Positions 28,705-39,254 of a DNA stretch of 64,000 bases are shown in pieces. Location of the stretch: contig QPMI01000623.1 of NCBI GenBank assembly GCA_004431415.1, forward strand, positions 1 to 64,000, in the 5' to 3' direction. This DNA comes from Cyanophora paradoxa. Taxonomy: Eukaryota > Glaucocystophyceae > Cyanophorales > Cyanophoraceae. Numbering within the stretch: position 1 is the first letter of the stretch; every line of letters starts with the position of its first letter. The notes under the pieces were generated by a model. It was not told where the DNA came from. It searched no databases and saw nothing but the letters and a program-made list of their open reading frames with translations. The position numbers and the translations under genes were made by a program.

Positions 28705-30845
28705 TCAGGAATGCGTGAATCGATCGTATAAGCGGGCGTGGCGCAAGGGGGCAGAATTGCGGGGTGGGATGACGAGGGGGCGTGGGGGCGGGTGGGTGGA
28801 GGGGCGGGGCGCGGGGGGCTCGGGGCGGGGCGCGGGGCCGGGGTCAGCCCTTGAGGTGGCCCCGTGCTCGCCGCCCTCGTCGCCCTCGCCGGTGTCGCCC
28901 CCGCTCGCCTGCGCGCCGCAGCGATCACCGGCGCGGGCGGCGCGGAGGGGCGGGGGGGACGGGGCGCGGGCCGCACCGCCGAGGCCTGCTCGCGCCAGTA
29001 GTCCTGGAGGGCCTTCCGCCGCACCCGCTTGCCCCGCACCGCCATGCTGCAGTTGCGGAAGAGGCAGCCCCGCACCTGCCCGTCCCGCCCCGCTCGCCCC
29101 GGCCGGCACGGCGGGGAGAGCGGGGCGGGGCGGGCGGGGCGCCTCGGGGTTGATGCCGGTGACGCCGTCGGGCTCGGAGGCGGCGGTCCAGTCGAAGAAG
29201 ACGCGCTCGAACTCGCTCCCCTCGCTCGCGAAGTGGTTGTACCGCCCCGCCGCGAACCGCACCCCCTTGCGCGGCGCCGCCCCCGGCCCGATCGAGTACA
29301 TCATGCACCTGCCCCCGCCCCGCAGCATCGGCGCCGGCCCCGCGGCGGGGGCGCGGGGGTGCAGCGGCGGGGCGCACCGGTCCATCTGGACCGTGGAGCC
29401 GTCGCACGCGCCGTCGAGGTCGGCGCCTGCCGGCGGGGGGCGGGTGGGCGGGGCGGGGCGGGGCGGGGCGGGGGCGGGGGCGGGCGGACCCTTGCCGACG
29501 ACGAGGGCGGGGGCCTCCTCGCTCTCGACGAAGCAGCGCTGCAGGGCGAGCGTCGCGTCGTCCTCGACGAGGTGCACGGGGGCCCGCAGCCACACGTCCT
29601 GGATCGTCACCGGCATCTTCCCGACGCACAGGAGCGGGCCGCCCCGCAGCTGCGCCCGCCCCTTGCCCGCCAGCACCACGCTCTTGACGGGCAGCTGGCG
29701 CCGCCGCCCCAGCGCCTTCGCGGAGAGCTCGACGGGGCCCTGCGCCTCGTGCGTCCCCTCCGCCAGCGTCAGCGTCAGCTCCCCCGTCTTCTTGTCGAAC
29801 GAGCGTGTCACGCCCTCCACGTCCGTCGCCACTGCGCCCGCGCCCCGACCCCGTCGACGTCGGCCGGCGCCCCGCCCCGCCCCGCCCCTCCTCACCTTGG
29901 AACACGTACGAGCGCACTGGGCGCGCCGGGGGCACGCCCCGCCTGCGCGCGGGGTTAGCTAGTGAGGGGCGGGGCGGGGGGCGCGGGGCGGACCAGGCGA
30001 GGGCGCCGACTTCGGGGAGCTTGGTCTTGGGCGGGGCGGTGCGCTCTGACGCCGGCTCGCTCGCCTTCGCGCCCCCCGCCTCGCGCTCCCGCTGCCGCCG
30101 CTCCTCCCGCGCCCGCTTCGCCGCCTCGGGCTCCCCGTGCGGGTGCGGGCGCTGCGCCCCGATCAGACGCCGCGACGCCGCGAGGGCCACCGCCGCGCAC
30201 CTTCCTCGACGCTTCATCTTGCTGCGCTTCCGGCGGGGCGCTCGTCTCCGGCAAACCGGGTGCCACGGTGCCGTCAACCGCCACGCTGAAAGGGACCGGC
30301 ATGGGGAAAGGGAAAAACGGATACATCATCGGAAACATAGGGAACATCATCGGGTGCATCGGGGTCATGCCGGGGTGCATGCCCATGGCCATGCCGGGCA
30401 TCGGCGGCATCGGCATCGGCATCGCTGTCGGCATCGCTGTCGGCATCGCTGTGGGTAACGCTGTCGCGGGGGCCGGAGCCCGCATCACGGAGCCAGACGC
30501 CATTACAGCGTCGGTCAGCTCCGGCGGGAGGTTCGCCGTCACGGGAAACCCGACGGGAAGTGTTCCGGGAAGCAAAGCCGGCGGTTGCGACGGGCCCGCG
30601 AGCATTTCGGGAACAGCCGGAACCGCTGCTGCAGATGGATCGACCCAGCCACCTGGGCTCGCGCTGGGCTTTATGCTGCGCTGGGCTCGCCACTGCTGCT
30701 GCTTCATGTTTCGGCCGACCGGCCGGCCACTGGTGCCGCGCTTCAGAAGGCTGAAATAACCGTCGGAAGACTGGGAAAGAGCAGGGGTTCGTTGAGACTT
30801 CGAGCGAGCAGGGGTATCGTGATTCCAGCCGGGGAAAAAAACCAT
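28705..30845 (-). CDS. Met/Pro-rich protein with a possible right-handed beta-helix domain
   Basis: ATG 30845 lies about 60 bp downstream of TATATATA at 30907-30914, and opens MVFFPGWNHDTPARSKSQRT. A later start, MKQQQWRAQRSIKP at 30707, is the alternative. A striking Met/Pro run follows: ALPTAMPTAMPTAMPMPMPP, then HPGMTPMHPMMFPMFPMM. Then come a charged segment (EAAKRAREERRQREREAGG) and a beta-rich part: SFDKKTGELTLTLAEGTHEA, PVKSVVLAGKGRAQLRGGP, VTIQDVWLRAPVHLVEDDAT, LQRCFVESEEAPALVVG, then VRGCLFRNCSMAVRGKRVR. The alternating short strands and Asn/Cys turns resemble pectate-lyase-like beta-helices, but no catalytic residues can be named. The final exon is uncertain: coding is supported to about 28850, and 28705 is only where the open frame stops. 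Confidence 0.5.
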
Positions 30846-30906
30846 ATGCGAGCCTCGGAGCGCGTGCGGCCGGGCCCCCGGGGCCCCGGCGCCGGCCGCT
30901 CCATCG

Positions 30907-30914
30907 TATATATA
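30907..30914 (-). promoter_or_regulatory. Candidate TATA box of the Met/Pro-rich gene
   Basis: TATATATA (within CGTATATATACGTATACG) is the clearest TATA-like element beside a start codon here. It lies about 60 bp upstream of ATG 30845 on the minus strand, so transcription would begin near 30880. Confidence 0.45.
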
Positions 30915-31126
30915 CGTATACGTAGTTCGTAGGATTCCAGGGGGATCGCGCGCCCCCATTCAGAGGGCCATGCCTGCGTTGTCCGCAGCTTCTCGCCCCG
31001 CCGCGAGCTTAAGCTTCTACGTCTTGCGTAGTCTGCAGCTAGCATGCCCGCGTTATCGATGCGCACAAATGTGAGCGGCTTAATGTGCCCCGAAACAAGG
31101 CGAGGGGAGGGGGGGCGTGGGGTTAG

Positions 31127-34100
31127 TTAGGAGAGGCGGCGGGAGGCGCCGCGGGCGGCGGCGTCGTGGAGCTGTGCGCCCGAGGCCGGCACCTGCGCAC
31201 CGCCGCCGTCAGCGCCAGCGCCGGCCGCACTCGACGCCCTTCGCCCCGCGCACCGCAAGCAGCTCCAACGCCCCGCCCGAGAGGCGAGAGAGGGCGCCCG
31301 CGGAGGGGAGAGGGGAGGGGGCGGGGCCGAGGGGGCCGGCGCCGGGGGCCGGGGTGGGGGCGGGGGAGGCGGAGGGGAGGGGCCCCGGGCGGGCTGAGGT
31401 GGATGCGCCGGCGCCGAGCTTGCGCTCGATGAAGTTGCGGTAGATCTGGATCTCGTTCTCGTGCTGCGCCAGGCGCCGCCGCAGCTCGCCCTCCGCCGCC
31501 TGCGCCCGCGCCGCGCCCCCGCGCCCCGACTCGACGTCCTCCTTCAGCCGCTGCAGCCGCCTCAGCGCCGGCCCTCGGGCGCGGGCGGGGCGGGCGGACG
31601 TGGCACTGGCGCTGGAGCTCGGCGCGCTCGGCCTGCAGCTCGGAGCAGAACTGCTGCAGCCGCTGGCACCGCTCCTCCGCCCGCCGCGCCCGCTCCCCCG
31701 CCTCGCGCAGCCTGGCCCCGCCCGCCTCAGCCCCCGCCGCGGGGCGAGCGTGCGGGGCGGGGCGGGGCGGGATGCACCGGAGCTCGGCATCCTGCGCGAG
31801 CACGGGGAGGCTCTGGCGGGTGGCCGCCGCCTCGCGCAGCTCGCGCTCCATCGCCGCCTCCCGCGCCGCCGCGCGCCGCTGCGTCGCCGCCTCGCGCTCC
31901 CGGGCGCCCTCGAGCTCGAGGCGGGTGCGGGCGAGCTCCTCGCGCGCCGCGGCGAGCTCCTCGCGCAGGCCCCGCGCCTCGAGCTCCGTGCGAATGCGCG
32001 CGTTGTCCGTCACCGACTCCCGCGCGTCGAGGTCCGAGCGGGCGGCGGCGAGCTGCTCGGCCGCCGCCTCCGCCTGCTCCCGCAGCACGCCCACGCACCG
32101 CCGCAGCTCCAGCAGCTCGTCCGCCTGCGGCCGCGCCCCCGTCGGCGCGCGCCCTGCGGAGAGGGGCCGGGGCGGCGGGGCGGACCGGGGAGGCGGTGGA
32201 GGCGAGGGAGGCGGAGGGGGGTCGGGGGCGCGGGGGCGAGGTAGACGACCTTGCAGAGGAGCTCGCCCCGCACCGCCTGCCGCACCGCACCCTCAGCCCC
32301 GCCGGCCCCGGGGCCGCGGCGGGGGCGGGGGTCGGCGCACGGCGCTGGGGCGGGAGGAGGAGACGGGGAACCAGCGCTCGAGGGAGCCCCCGGCGGTGGC
32401 GACCTCGCGCAGCGGGATCGTCACCTCTGCGGGGGGGCGGCCCGCGGCGGCGTGGGCCAGCCGTGGCGGCGGCCGAGGGGGGACGGGCGGGGGCGGCGCA
32501 CCGCCGAGGTAGTCGTCGGAGCCGATCTTGTCCTTGTCGAAGAGGGTGACGTGCACGCGGTCGCCGGCGGCGGCCTCAAGGCCGACGCTCGCGCCCCGGG
32601 CGAGCTGCAGGTCGGCGAGGAGGCCGGCGGCGGGGCGGAGGTCGGCGGCCGCCTCGAACCACGCCGACCAATTCCACACGGGGTGCGACGTCTCCCAGTG
32701 GACGGGGGTGGCGTGCTCGGCGTGCCCGCAGCGGACGGTGGCGTAGGCGTCGGCGAGGCCCGAGGCGTCGCGCGCCGCCAGGCCCCGCGCCTCCCGCACC
32801 TCCACGTACGCCCGCCCCGGCGGGCCCCGGGCGCAGCGCGCGCCCCCACGAGGGGCCCCGGGGCGGGGCCGCCGGGGGCCCCCGGGCGGCGGCGGCGCTC
32901 CTTGTCGAGGAAGAGGGCGAGGCGGGCGATCTTCTCGTCGAGGGCGGCGAGGCGCTCGTGGACGACGGGGCTCGTGCGGCCCCCGGGGAACTCCTTCAGC
33001 GTCTCGAAGAGGGCGCTCAGCTCCCGCGCGATCTCGTGCAGCGCGCTCTCCCCCTCCCGCCGCCCCAGCGCCTGCCCCCCGTCCCTCAGCCCCCAGCCGC
33101 GCGCGAGGGGCGGGGCGGGCGGGGGGCGGGGCGCACGGGCTGGAGCTGCTTGAGGGGGGCGTCGGGCCCGGCCCCCGGCGGCTCGTAGAGGAAGCGGATG
33201 TTGAGCTGGCCGGCGAGGCGGCCCTCCGCCCCGGGGCGCCCGTTGGCGAGGAGGCGGAACCAGGCCTCCGAGGGCCCGCCCTGCATGACGCTCGAGGGCT
33301 GCACGAGGACCTCGCCGATGTACTCGTCGCCGGTGAGGCCCTCGCCCTCGAAGACGAAGAAGCCGACGGGGGCCGTCACGTCCCGCACCTCCACCGCCCG
33401 CTCCGCCGCCCCCTTCCCCAGCCCCACCCGCTGCTCCTCCCCCATGTACCGGATCACGCACACGGGCTCCCGCGCCCCCGCCCCCTCCCGCCGCGCCAGG
33501 TTCCGCGCCTCCCCGATCGTGATCCGCAGCCGGCCCCCGGCCGCCCCCTCCCTCGCAGCCCGCCCCGTCCCCGCCAGGTCGCCCGCCGACTCGCCGGGCG
33601 CCGGACGCGAGGCGGCGCGGGGCGCTGAGGCGGCGGGGCCGGGGCGGGGCGGCCGGGTCGCGCTCGGCGGGGGCGGCGGCGCCGGGGTTGATGCAGTAGA
33701 CCTTGAGGTGGAGCTGCCCGCTGACCTTGCTCCCGGGCTTGGTCGAGACGAGCTGGAACCAGCCGTCCAGCGGGGGCGCCCCCGCCCGCAGCCGCGAGAG
33801 CGGCAGCGAGACCTCCCCCAGATAGTCGTCCCGCAGCAGCCTGCCCGGCGAGGGCGCCCTCTCAGCGAGGACGGGGGCGGGGGCGGGGGGGCGGGGGGCA
33901 CCGGTTGCGGTTCATGACGACGACGGTGATGGTCTCGTCGGCGTCGCGGACGTCGAGGGCGCAGGCGAAGCCCCAGACGGGCTCCGTGGAGGCGGCGACG
34001 ACGTGGCTCGCCTGCACCTTCGTCGACCCCAGGTAGACGACCGCGTACGGGTCCGACTTGCCGTTCAGGTCCCGCCCCGCCACCTCGCACGCCTCCACCA

Positions 34101-37100
34101 CCGTCAGGTACACCATCGCCCCGCGCCGCAGCGGCTGCTCCCGGGCCACCGACCCCGCCCCCGAGCCCGACGCCGTCGCCCCCGGCGCCGGCCCCGGCGT
34201 CCCCGCCCGCTCCTGCCGCGCCGCCACCGACGCCGGGCCGCCGCCGGGCGGGGGCGGGGGCTGGCTCGGCGGGCGGGCTCCTCGCGCGCAGACTGGCGAG
34301 GGCGGAGAGGGGGCGCTCGAGGACGGATGGGGGCCGCTCGCGCTCGAGGGCAGAGGGCGGGCGCTCAGGGGCCGGGGAGCGGTCGCGGGGCGGGGCGGCG
34401 GGGGCGTGGCGCGGGCGGGGGAGGAGAGGGCGAGGGCGGAGGCGAGGGCGGAGCCGGGGGCGGCCCCGCGCGAGGCGGCGGCGGCGAGGAAGGCCGAGGC
34501 GGAGCCCTGGGGCGAGCGCACGCGCTCGGGGAGGCCGCCCGGCGCCCCGGCGAGGCGCCCCGCAGCGGGGCCCGGGGAGGCGCGCCCCGCCTCCCCGGGC
34601 GGCGCGTGGGCCCCGCGTCCAGGCGGGAGGCGAGGGAGGCGGCCGGGTAGCCGCCGTCGGGGCGCGGGGCGTAGCGGTGGGCGGAGGCGGGGGTGCCCGC
34701 CGCGGGGGCGGAGGAGGGCGTGGAGACGGTGGAGGAGGTGCGGGCGTGGGGCGAGGAGGAGGGGAGGGGCCCCGGCCCGCGCTCGGCGCGCAGGGCGAGG
34801 CGGAGCTCGCCGGCCTGCCGGCGGCCGCCAGCGAGGGTGACGGGGTACCAGCGGTCGACCGTGAAGCCGTCCAGCGGGATGCCGTCGAGCGAGACGAGGG
34901 CCTCCCCGAGGCAGGCGTCCGCCGAGGGCGGGCCCATCGCGTCCCGGTCCATGATCTGCCCCCGCCCCGCCCCGCTCGGCCCGCTCGCGGCGCGCGGGGG
35001 GGCGGGAGGGAGGGGCGGCGCACGGCGACGGTGAGGGTCTCGCCACGGCCGGGCTGCACGCCGGCGGCGGCGAGGTCGAGGCGGAGGTCCTGGTCCCACG
35101 CGGGGCTGAACGAGGCCGGCGCCGGCGCCGTCCGCACCTCCACGCTCCCCACCCGCGCCACCGCGTACGGCACCGGCCGCCCCCCGCCCGAGGCCCGCGC
35201 AGCCAGGCCACGCGCCTCCTTCACCGTCAGCACCAGCCGCGCCATGCTCGGCTGCCCCGCCCCCGCCGGGCTCGCCACCGCTGCGCCGGCCGTCAGCGCG
35301 AGGCAAGCGGGGCGGGACGGGGCGGGCGGGGCGGGCGGACGGTCGGCGTAGCGGTTGCGGGCGGAGGAGGGGGTTGCGAGGAGGGTGGAGGAGGGGGTGA
35401 GGAGGCCGCGGGCCTGGATGCTGGCGGCGAGGCGCTCGAGGTCGGCGGCCTCGCGGGCGCCCTCGCCCTCGTTGCGGAGCTCGATGCGGAGGCGCAGCTC
35501 GCCCCCGAGGCGCTCCCCGGGGCGGCGCGAGACGAGCAGGTACCAGTCCTCCAGCACGTCCCCCGCGCTCACCCCCAGCAGCGGCACCCGCGCCTCCCCC
35601 GCCACCGCCTCCGCCCCCGTCGCCCCCTCCCGCGCCACCAGCCTCGCCGTCACCATGTCCGCCCCCTCGTCCGCCTGCCCCCGCCCCCTGAGCCCGGCCG
35701 GCGGCGGCGCGGGCGGGAGGCGGGGACGGGGGCGGACGTCGAATGCGAAGGAGCGGTTCCAGCTCGGGGCGGAGGGCGGGGCGGCCCCCGTCCGCGCCTC
35801 CTGCGCCCCGTACCGCACCGCGCACACCAGATCCCGCCCTGCCCCGCGTCGGCCGCGAGGGGCGGCAGGGGCGGGGCGGGGCGGCAGGGGGCACCGTGGA
35901 GGGCAGCCGGGGAGGGGAGGCGGGCCTCGAGGACGTTGATGTAGAGGCGGGAGCTGCCGGCGGCGCGGCGGGCCTGGGGCGTGCGCTGAGCGGCCTTCAC
36001 GGGCGACTGCTGCAGCGAGGGCGCCGCGCTGTTCTCCTCCACCACCGTCTCCAGGCCCGCCCGCCCGCTGAACCGCCCCGCCCCCAGCGGCGGCGACGGC
36101 GAACGCTCCGGCTGCAGCCGCCGCTTAGGTTGGTTGCCCGGGGCGAGAGAGGCCGCGGCGGAGTACCCGGAGGCGCTTGTCGACGGCGAGGCGGAGGCGG
36201 ATCTCGCCCTGGGGCATGCGGCCCGGCCGCCGCGAGACCAGCGGGAAGTACTCCTCCCGCGGCGCCAGCGCACGCAGGTCTGGCGGCCGCGAAAAGGACT
36301 GAGAAGAGGGGAAAAGGAGCTCCCAGGGGGCGCGGCGGCGGAAGGGGAGGCACCGGCGACGCGGGTGTTGACCTCGCCGAGGTAGGACTCGAGGCGGCCG
36401 TACTGCTCGCGCTGCTGGACGACGAGGTTGAGGACGTCCATCGCGTCCGCCACCTCGAAGCGGTGCGTCTCGCCCCACGCCGAGCTCGCCCCTGCCGCCG
36501 CCGCTTCCCGCGTCTGCGCCTCCTGCCGCCCGTAGCGAATGGAGACCCAGGTCGTCGACCCGGGCCGGCTCGGGAGCCCGATCGCATCGAGGACGGTCAC
36601 AGCGAGCAAGTCCCCCTCTTCCAGCACGCCCTCCGGGATCTCCGAGGCGTGCTGCGAAAGCGCGGCGTCGGTCCTGGGGGCGCTAGCAGGCCGCACACCC
36701 ACGCGCCGCGCACTTCGGCGGAGCCACGGATCGCGTTGCGCGACGCGCTGTACTGCAGCTCGCCGTCGGATGAGGTCGTCGTCGACAGGCTCGCCCGCGG
36801 ATCGAGCCGGTTCTCTGCCGGCATGACCTGCGGGCCGCCGACGACGGGCAGCACCTGCACGCCGCCGACCACGGGCACGCTGCGATCGCCCTTCCCGCGG
36901 CTGGAGATCGCGCTCTCCTCGAATTGCTTGCTGAGAGTGGCTGCAAACGCCGCTATGTTCCGGCTGGGCTGGTTGCGAGTCGACGCGGGCGACTCGACCC
37001 GCTCTTCGGCGCCGCCCGCCTCGACCCTGAAGAGCTTCCTAGTTCCCGCTGCTGCCGACGGCGCCTCCTGTGTGGGCGCAGACTCCAGAAATGGCGACGT

Positions 37101-37258
37101 CAAGCGTCCAACCGTCTTCTTGGACCCATCCCTGCCGAAGGCGGTGAGCGGGCAGTGGGCGCGCGAGCCCGGCACGCGCACAGCGAGCGGCTTGAATCGT
37201 CTCCACCTGAGCTCCCTTCTGACGTTCGGGGCTTTAGTGTCGCGTAGATGTCGCGCAT
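31127..37258 (-). CDS. Large multi-C2-domain protein with C-terminal coiled coil
   Basis: ATG 37258 opens MRDIYATLKPRTSEGSSGG, then a Ser-rich N-terminus. Six C2 domains follow, each starting with the usual first strand: DLLAVTVLDAIGLPSRPGST; RLYINVLEARLPS; ARLVLTVKEARGLAARA; VYLTVVEACEVAGRDLNGKS (then DPYAVVYLGSTK); RLRITIGEARNLARREG; and YVEVREARGLAARDASGLAD. Most end with a strand of the form W(Y/F)xLVSxxPG...GELxL. A helical insert lies before the sixth C2 (ESALHEIARELSALFETLKE). After it comes a long coiled coil (REELAAAREELARTRLELEG, then EERCQRLQQFCSELQAERAE, then RRRLAQHENEIQIYRNFIER). The best last exon reads VPASGAQLHDAAARGASRRL, stop at 31127-31129. Only the fourth C2 has a clear DPY calcium-site motif. 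A peripheral membrane tether or scaffold is inferred. This is the largest gene here. Confidence 0.75.
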
Positions 37259-37976
37259 GCTGCCGGAGGCCGTGCTGAAGCTAACTTTTCAAAACTGGCG
37301 CCAGCCCCTGTGGCAGGCTGGCGGTAACGCGCCCAGGTTGGCGGCAACGCGCGAAGTGCTTCACAATTTGAATCGCTCAGCCCAGATGGATGCTGACGGC
37401 GAGGCGCCGGCGACGCGCGCCGAGGTTTGAATCGGCGGATATGATCGATGCAGCTGGTGCTCCTGCTGCTATAGAGAAACGCTCGGAATGACCGAGCAAA
37501 GGTCGCGGTTAGCCGCGCTTGCGCTGGACGCCGGCGGGAGCGCTCAAGTCAGATTAGTCTACCCCCCCTAGGCAGGTGTAACTGAGGTGTTGCCACTCCA
37601 CTACGTACCCTTTTGCACCACGTAGCAGAATCGAGTTGGACGGGCCTATTACATGATTGCCGGGGCCCCGTGCCCAAATCCGCTTTGGGCACGTCGGGGC
37701 TAGGGCGCGTCGTGCCCAAAGGCTTGGGCACGTAAGCTTTGTGTTGGGCACGTAAGCAGCTGTTCAAGGGGTGTTGCCTGGTGTTAGGGTGTGGTGTTGT
37801 AATGAAAGCGAGCGACGAGCCTGGAGGCCACAGCAATAGCGGCGAGAGGCACGCGGCCGGCGCTGGCGCCGTCCAGCCCAGCCAGGAGGCGGAATGCGAC
37901 TCTGGATCACCGCATGCCGCGGCGGACGCGGACCGCATCGCGCCCCGAGCGGACGTGCTGCCGACGAGGGTGATAC

Positions 37977-38115
37977 TGTTCGCATTTGGACACGTACTCA
38001 AAACGCAGGTCCGGGCTACAAGTGTGGGAATGTACACTGCGGCCGCCGCGGCCGCGGGCCCAGCCCACCAGCGAACTGGCCGGCCGGGCCCTGCGTGGCC
38101 CCCTAAGGAGAGTAA
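37977..38115 (+). repeat. 139-bp dispersed repeat, copy 2
   Basis: Same orientation and sequence as 1059-1197, 37 kb apart. The identity stops abruptly at both ends. Left of it, AC precedes TGTTCGC instead of AT. Right of it, TGCGCC replaces the GGAGAG run. Confidence 0.85.
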
Positions 38116-38204
38116 TGCGCCTCCCCGCGGACACTCTGGCTAGCTAAATAGCTACATGTGCCCGCATGCGCGGCGTGGTGCTGCATCGCGTCTTGTGGCG
38201 GCGG

Positions 38205-38565
38205 GGGGTCGTCTAGGGGCGGTGGCGGGAGCCCCTACAGGCCCATGGAGGGGGCCCGACATGAGGTCAGCCTGTGCATGCGCCGGGGGGGCGAAGAGGG
38301 GTCAGATCGTAATCGAACGGTCTCGATATCCAAATCAAAGCGAACGGGGGCGCACTCGATCGACGAGCCTCCCACCCAGAGGAGCGCCTGCCCGGGCGGA
38401 GGACGATCAGCCGCCGAGCAGATCGACGCTCCAGGGCACCTGCGCGCGCGGTGCGCACCTGGGGCGCGTCTTGGGCGGGAGCACCTACAGGCCCTTGGGC
38501 CGGGGGGGGCCCGGGGCCCGACATGGAGTCAGCCTGCGCCGGAGGGCGAAAAAGGGGGTCAGATC
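38205..38565 (+). repeat. Two diverged copies of a G-rich segment
   Basis: The words GGGAGCCCCTACAGGCCCATGG, CCCGACATGAGGTCAGCCTG and GGGGTCAGATCG around 38228-38310 return as GGGAGCACCTACAGGCCCTTGG, CCCGACATGGAGTCAGCCTG and GGGGTCAGATCG around 38478-38565. The copies are offset by about 250 bp and differ by small indels. The second runs straight into the tandem array. Confidence 0.7.
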
Positions 38566-38569
38566 GATA

Positions 38570-39084
38570 CATCAAGGACGCCCGGCCCTGGCTAACTTAG
38601 TAATCTTAATCGCAGATCAAGGACGCCCGGCCCTGGCTAACTTAGTAATCGTAATCGCAGATCAAGGACCGTCGGACGCCCTGGCTAACTTAGTAATCGT
38701 AATCGCAGATCAAAAGCTAACTTAGTAAGACGTCCTAGTTACGGTCGTAATCGCGGATCAAGGACGCCCGGCCCTGGCTAACTTAGTAATCGTAATCGCA
38801 GATCAAGGACCGTCGGACGCCCTGGCTAACTTAGTAATCGTAATCGCAGATCAAAAGCTAACTTAGTAAGACGTCCTAGTTACGGTCGTAATCGCGGATC
38901 AAGGACGCCCGGCCCTGGCTAACTTAGTAATCGTAATCGCAGATCAAGGACCGTCGGACGCCCTGGCTAACTTAGTAATCGTAATCGCAGATCAAAAGCT
39001 AAGACGTCCTAGTTACGGTCGTAATCGCGGATCAAGGACGCCCGGCCCTGGCTAACTTAGTAATCGTAATCGCAGATCAAAAGC
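38570..39084 (+). repeat. Higher-order tandem array (about 45-bp unit, about 140-bp superunit)
   Basis: The core GGCTAACTTAGTAATCGTAA then TCGCAGATCAA repeats about every 45 bp. Variants are arranged in a larger period: AGACGTCCTAGTTACGGTCG begins at 38728, 38868 and 39002 (periods 140 and 134). Each superunit contains one CGGATCAAGGACGCCCGGCC, one GGACCGTCGGACGCCC and one CAAAAGCT variant. The units match the 1213-1390 array, where TACGATCG replaces TACGGTCG. Direct repeats without unique spacers rule out a CRISPR array. Confidence 0.88.
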
Positions 39085-39254
39085 TGTTCAGTGCGTTGCG
39101 AGCTGTACAGGTTCTACGCGCCCCGCTGCTGCGATCTTGAGCGCTGCTGCAGATTTATATTTTGGCTTGTGTGATTTTTCAGACGAGGCCTGGGTGCGTG
39201 CAACCGCAGCGGGCGTGGCCTCTCTCGGCTTTCTCTTCTAACCGCGAGCGGCAG

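Larger units (their letters stand above)
37259..39254. other. Repeat-rich intergenic region between C2 gene and BT1 transporter
   Basis: About 2 kb between divergent genes without a convincing ORF. Short words such as GTGCCCAAA/TTTGGGCACGT recur at 37668-37760 in both orientations. The second copy of the 139-bp repeat is at 37977-38115. Two diverged copies of a 100-bp G-rich segment follow, and then a long tandem array. The composition shifts fit a mosaic of inserted repeats. Confidence 0.6.

Noticed and set aside
33086-35827. 913-residue open frame on the minus strand as a single-exon gene
   Set aside because: Domain-like blocks are interrupted by Pro/Arg-rich stretches that match the intron pattern. 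The C2 domains continue only when those stretches are removed and frames switched.
38570-39084. CRISPR-like direct repeats
   Set aside because: The units are contiguous with internal variants and no unique spacers, the host is eukaryotic, and no cas gene is near. It is a satellite-type array.
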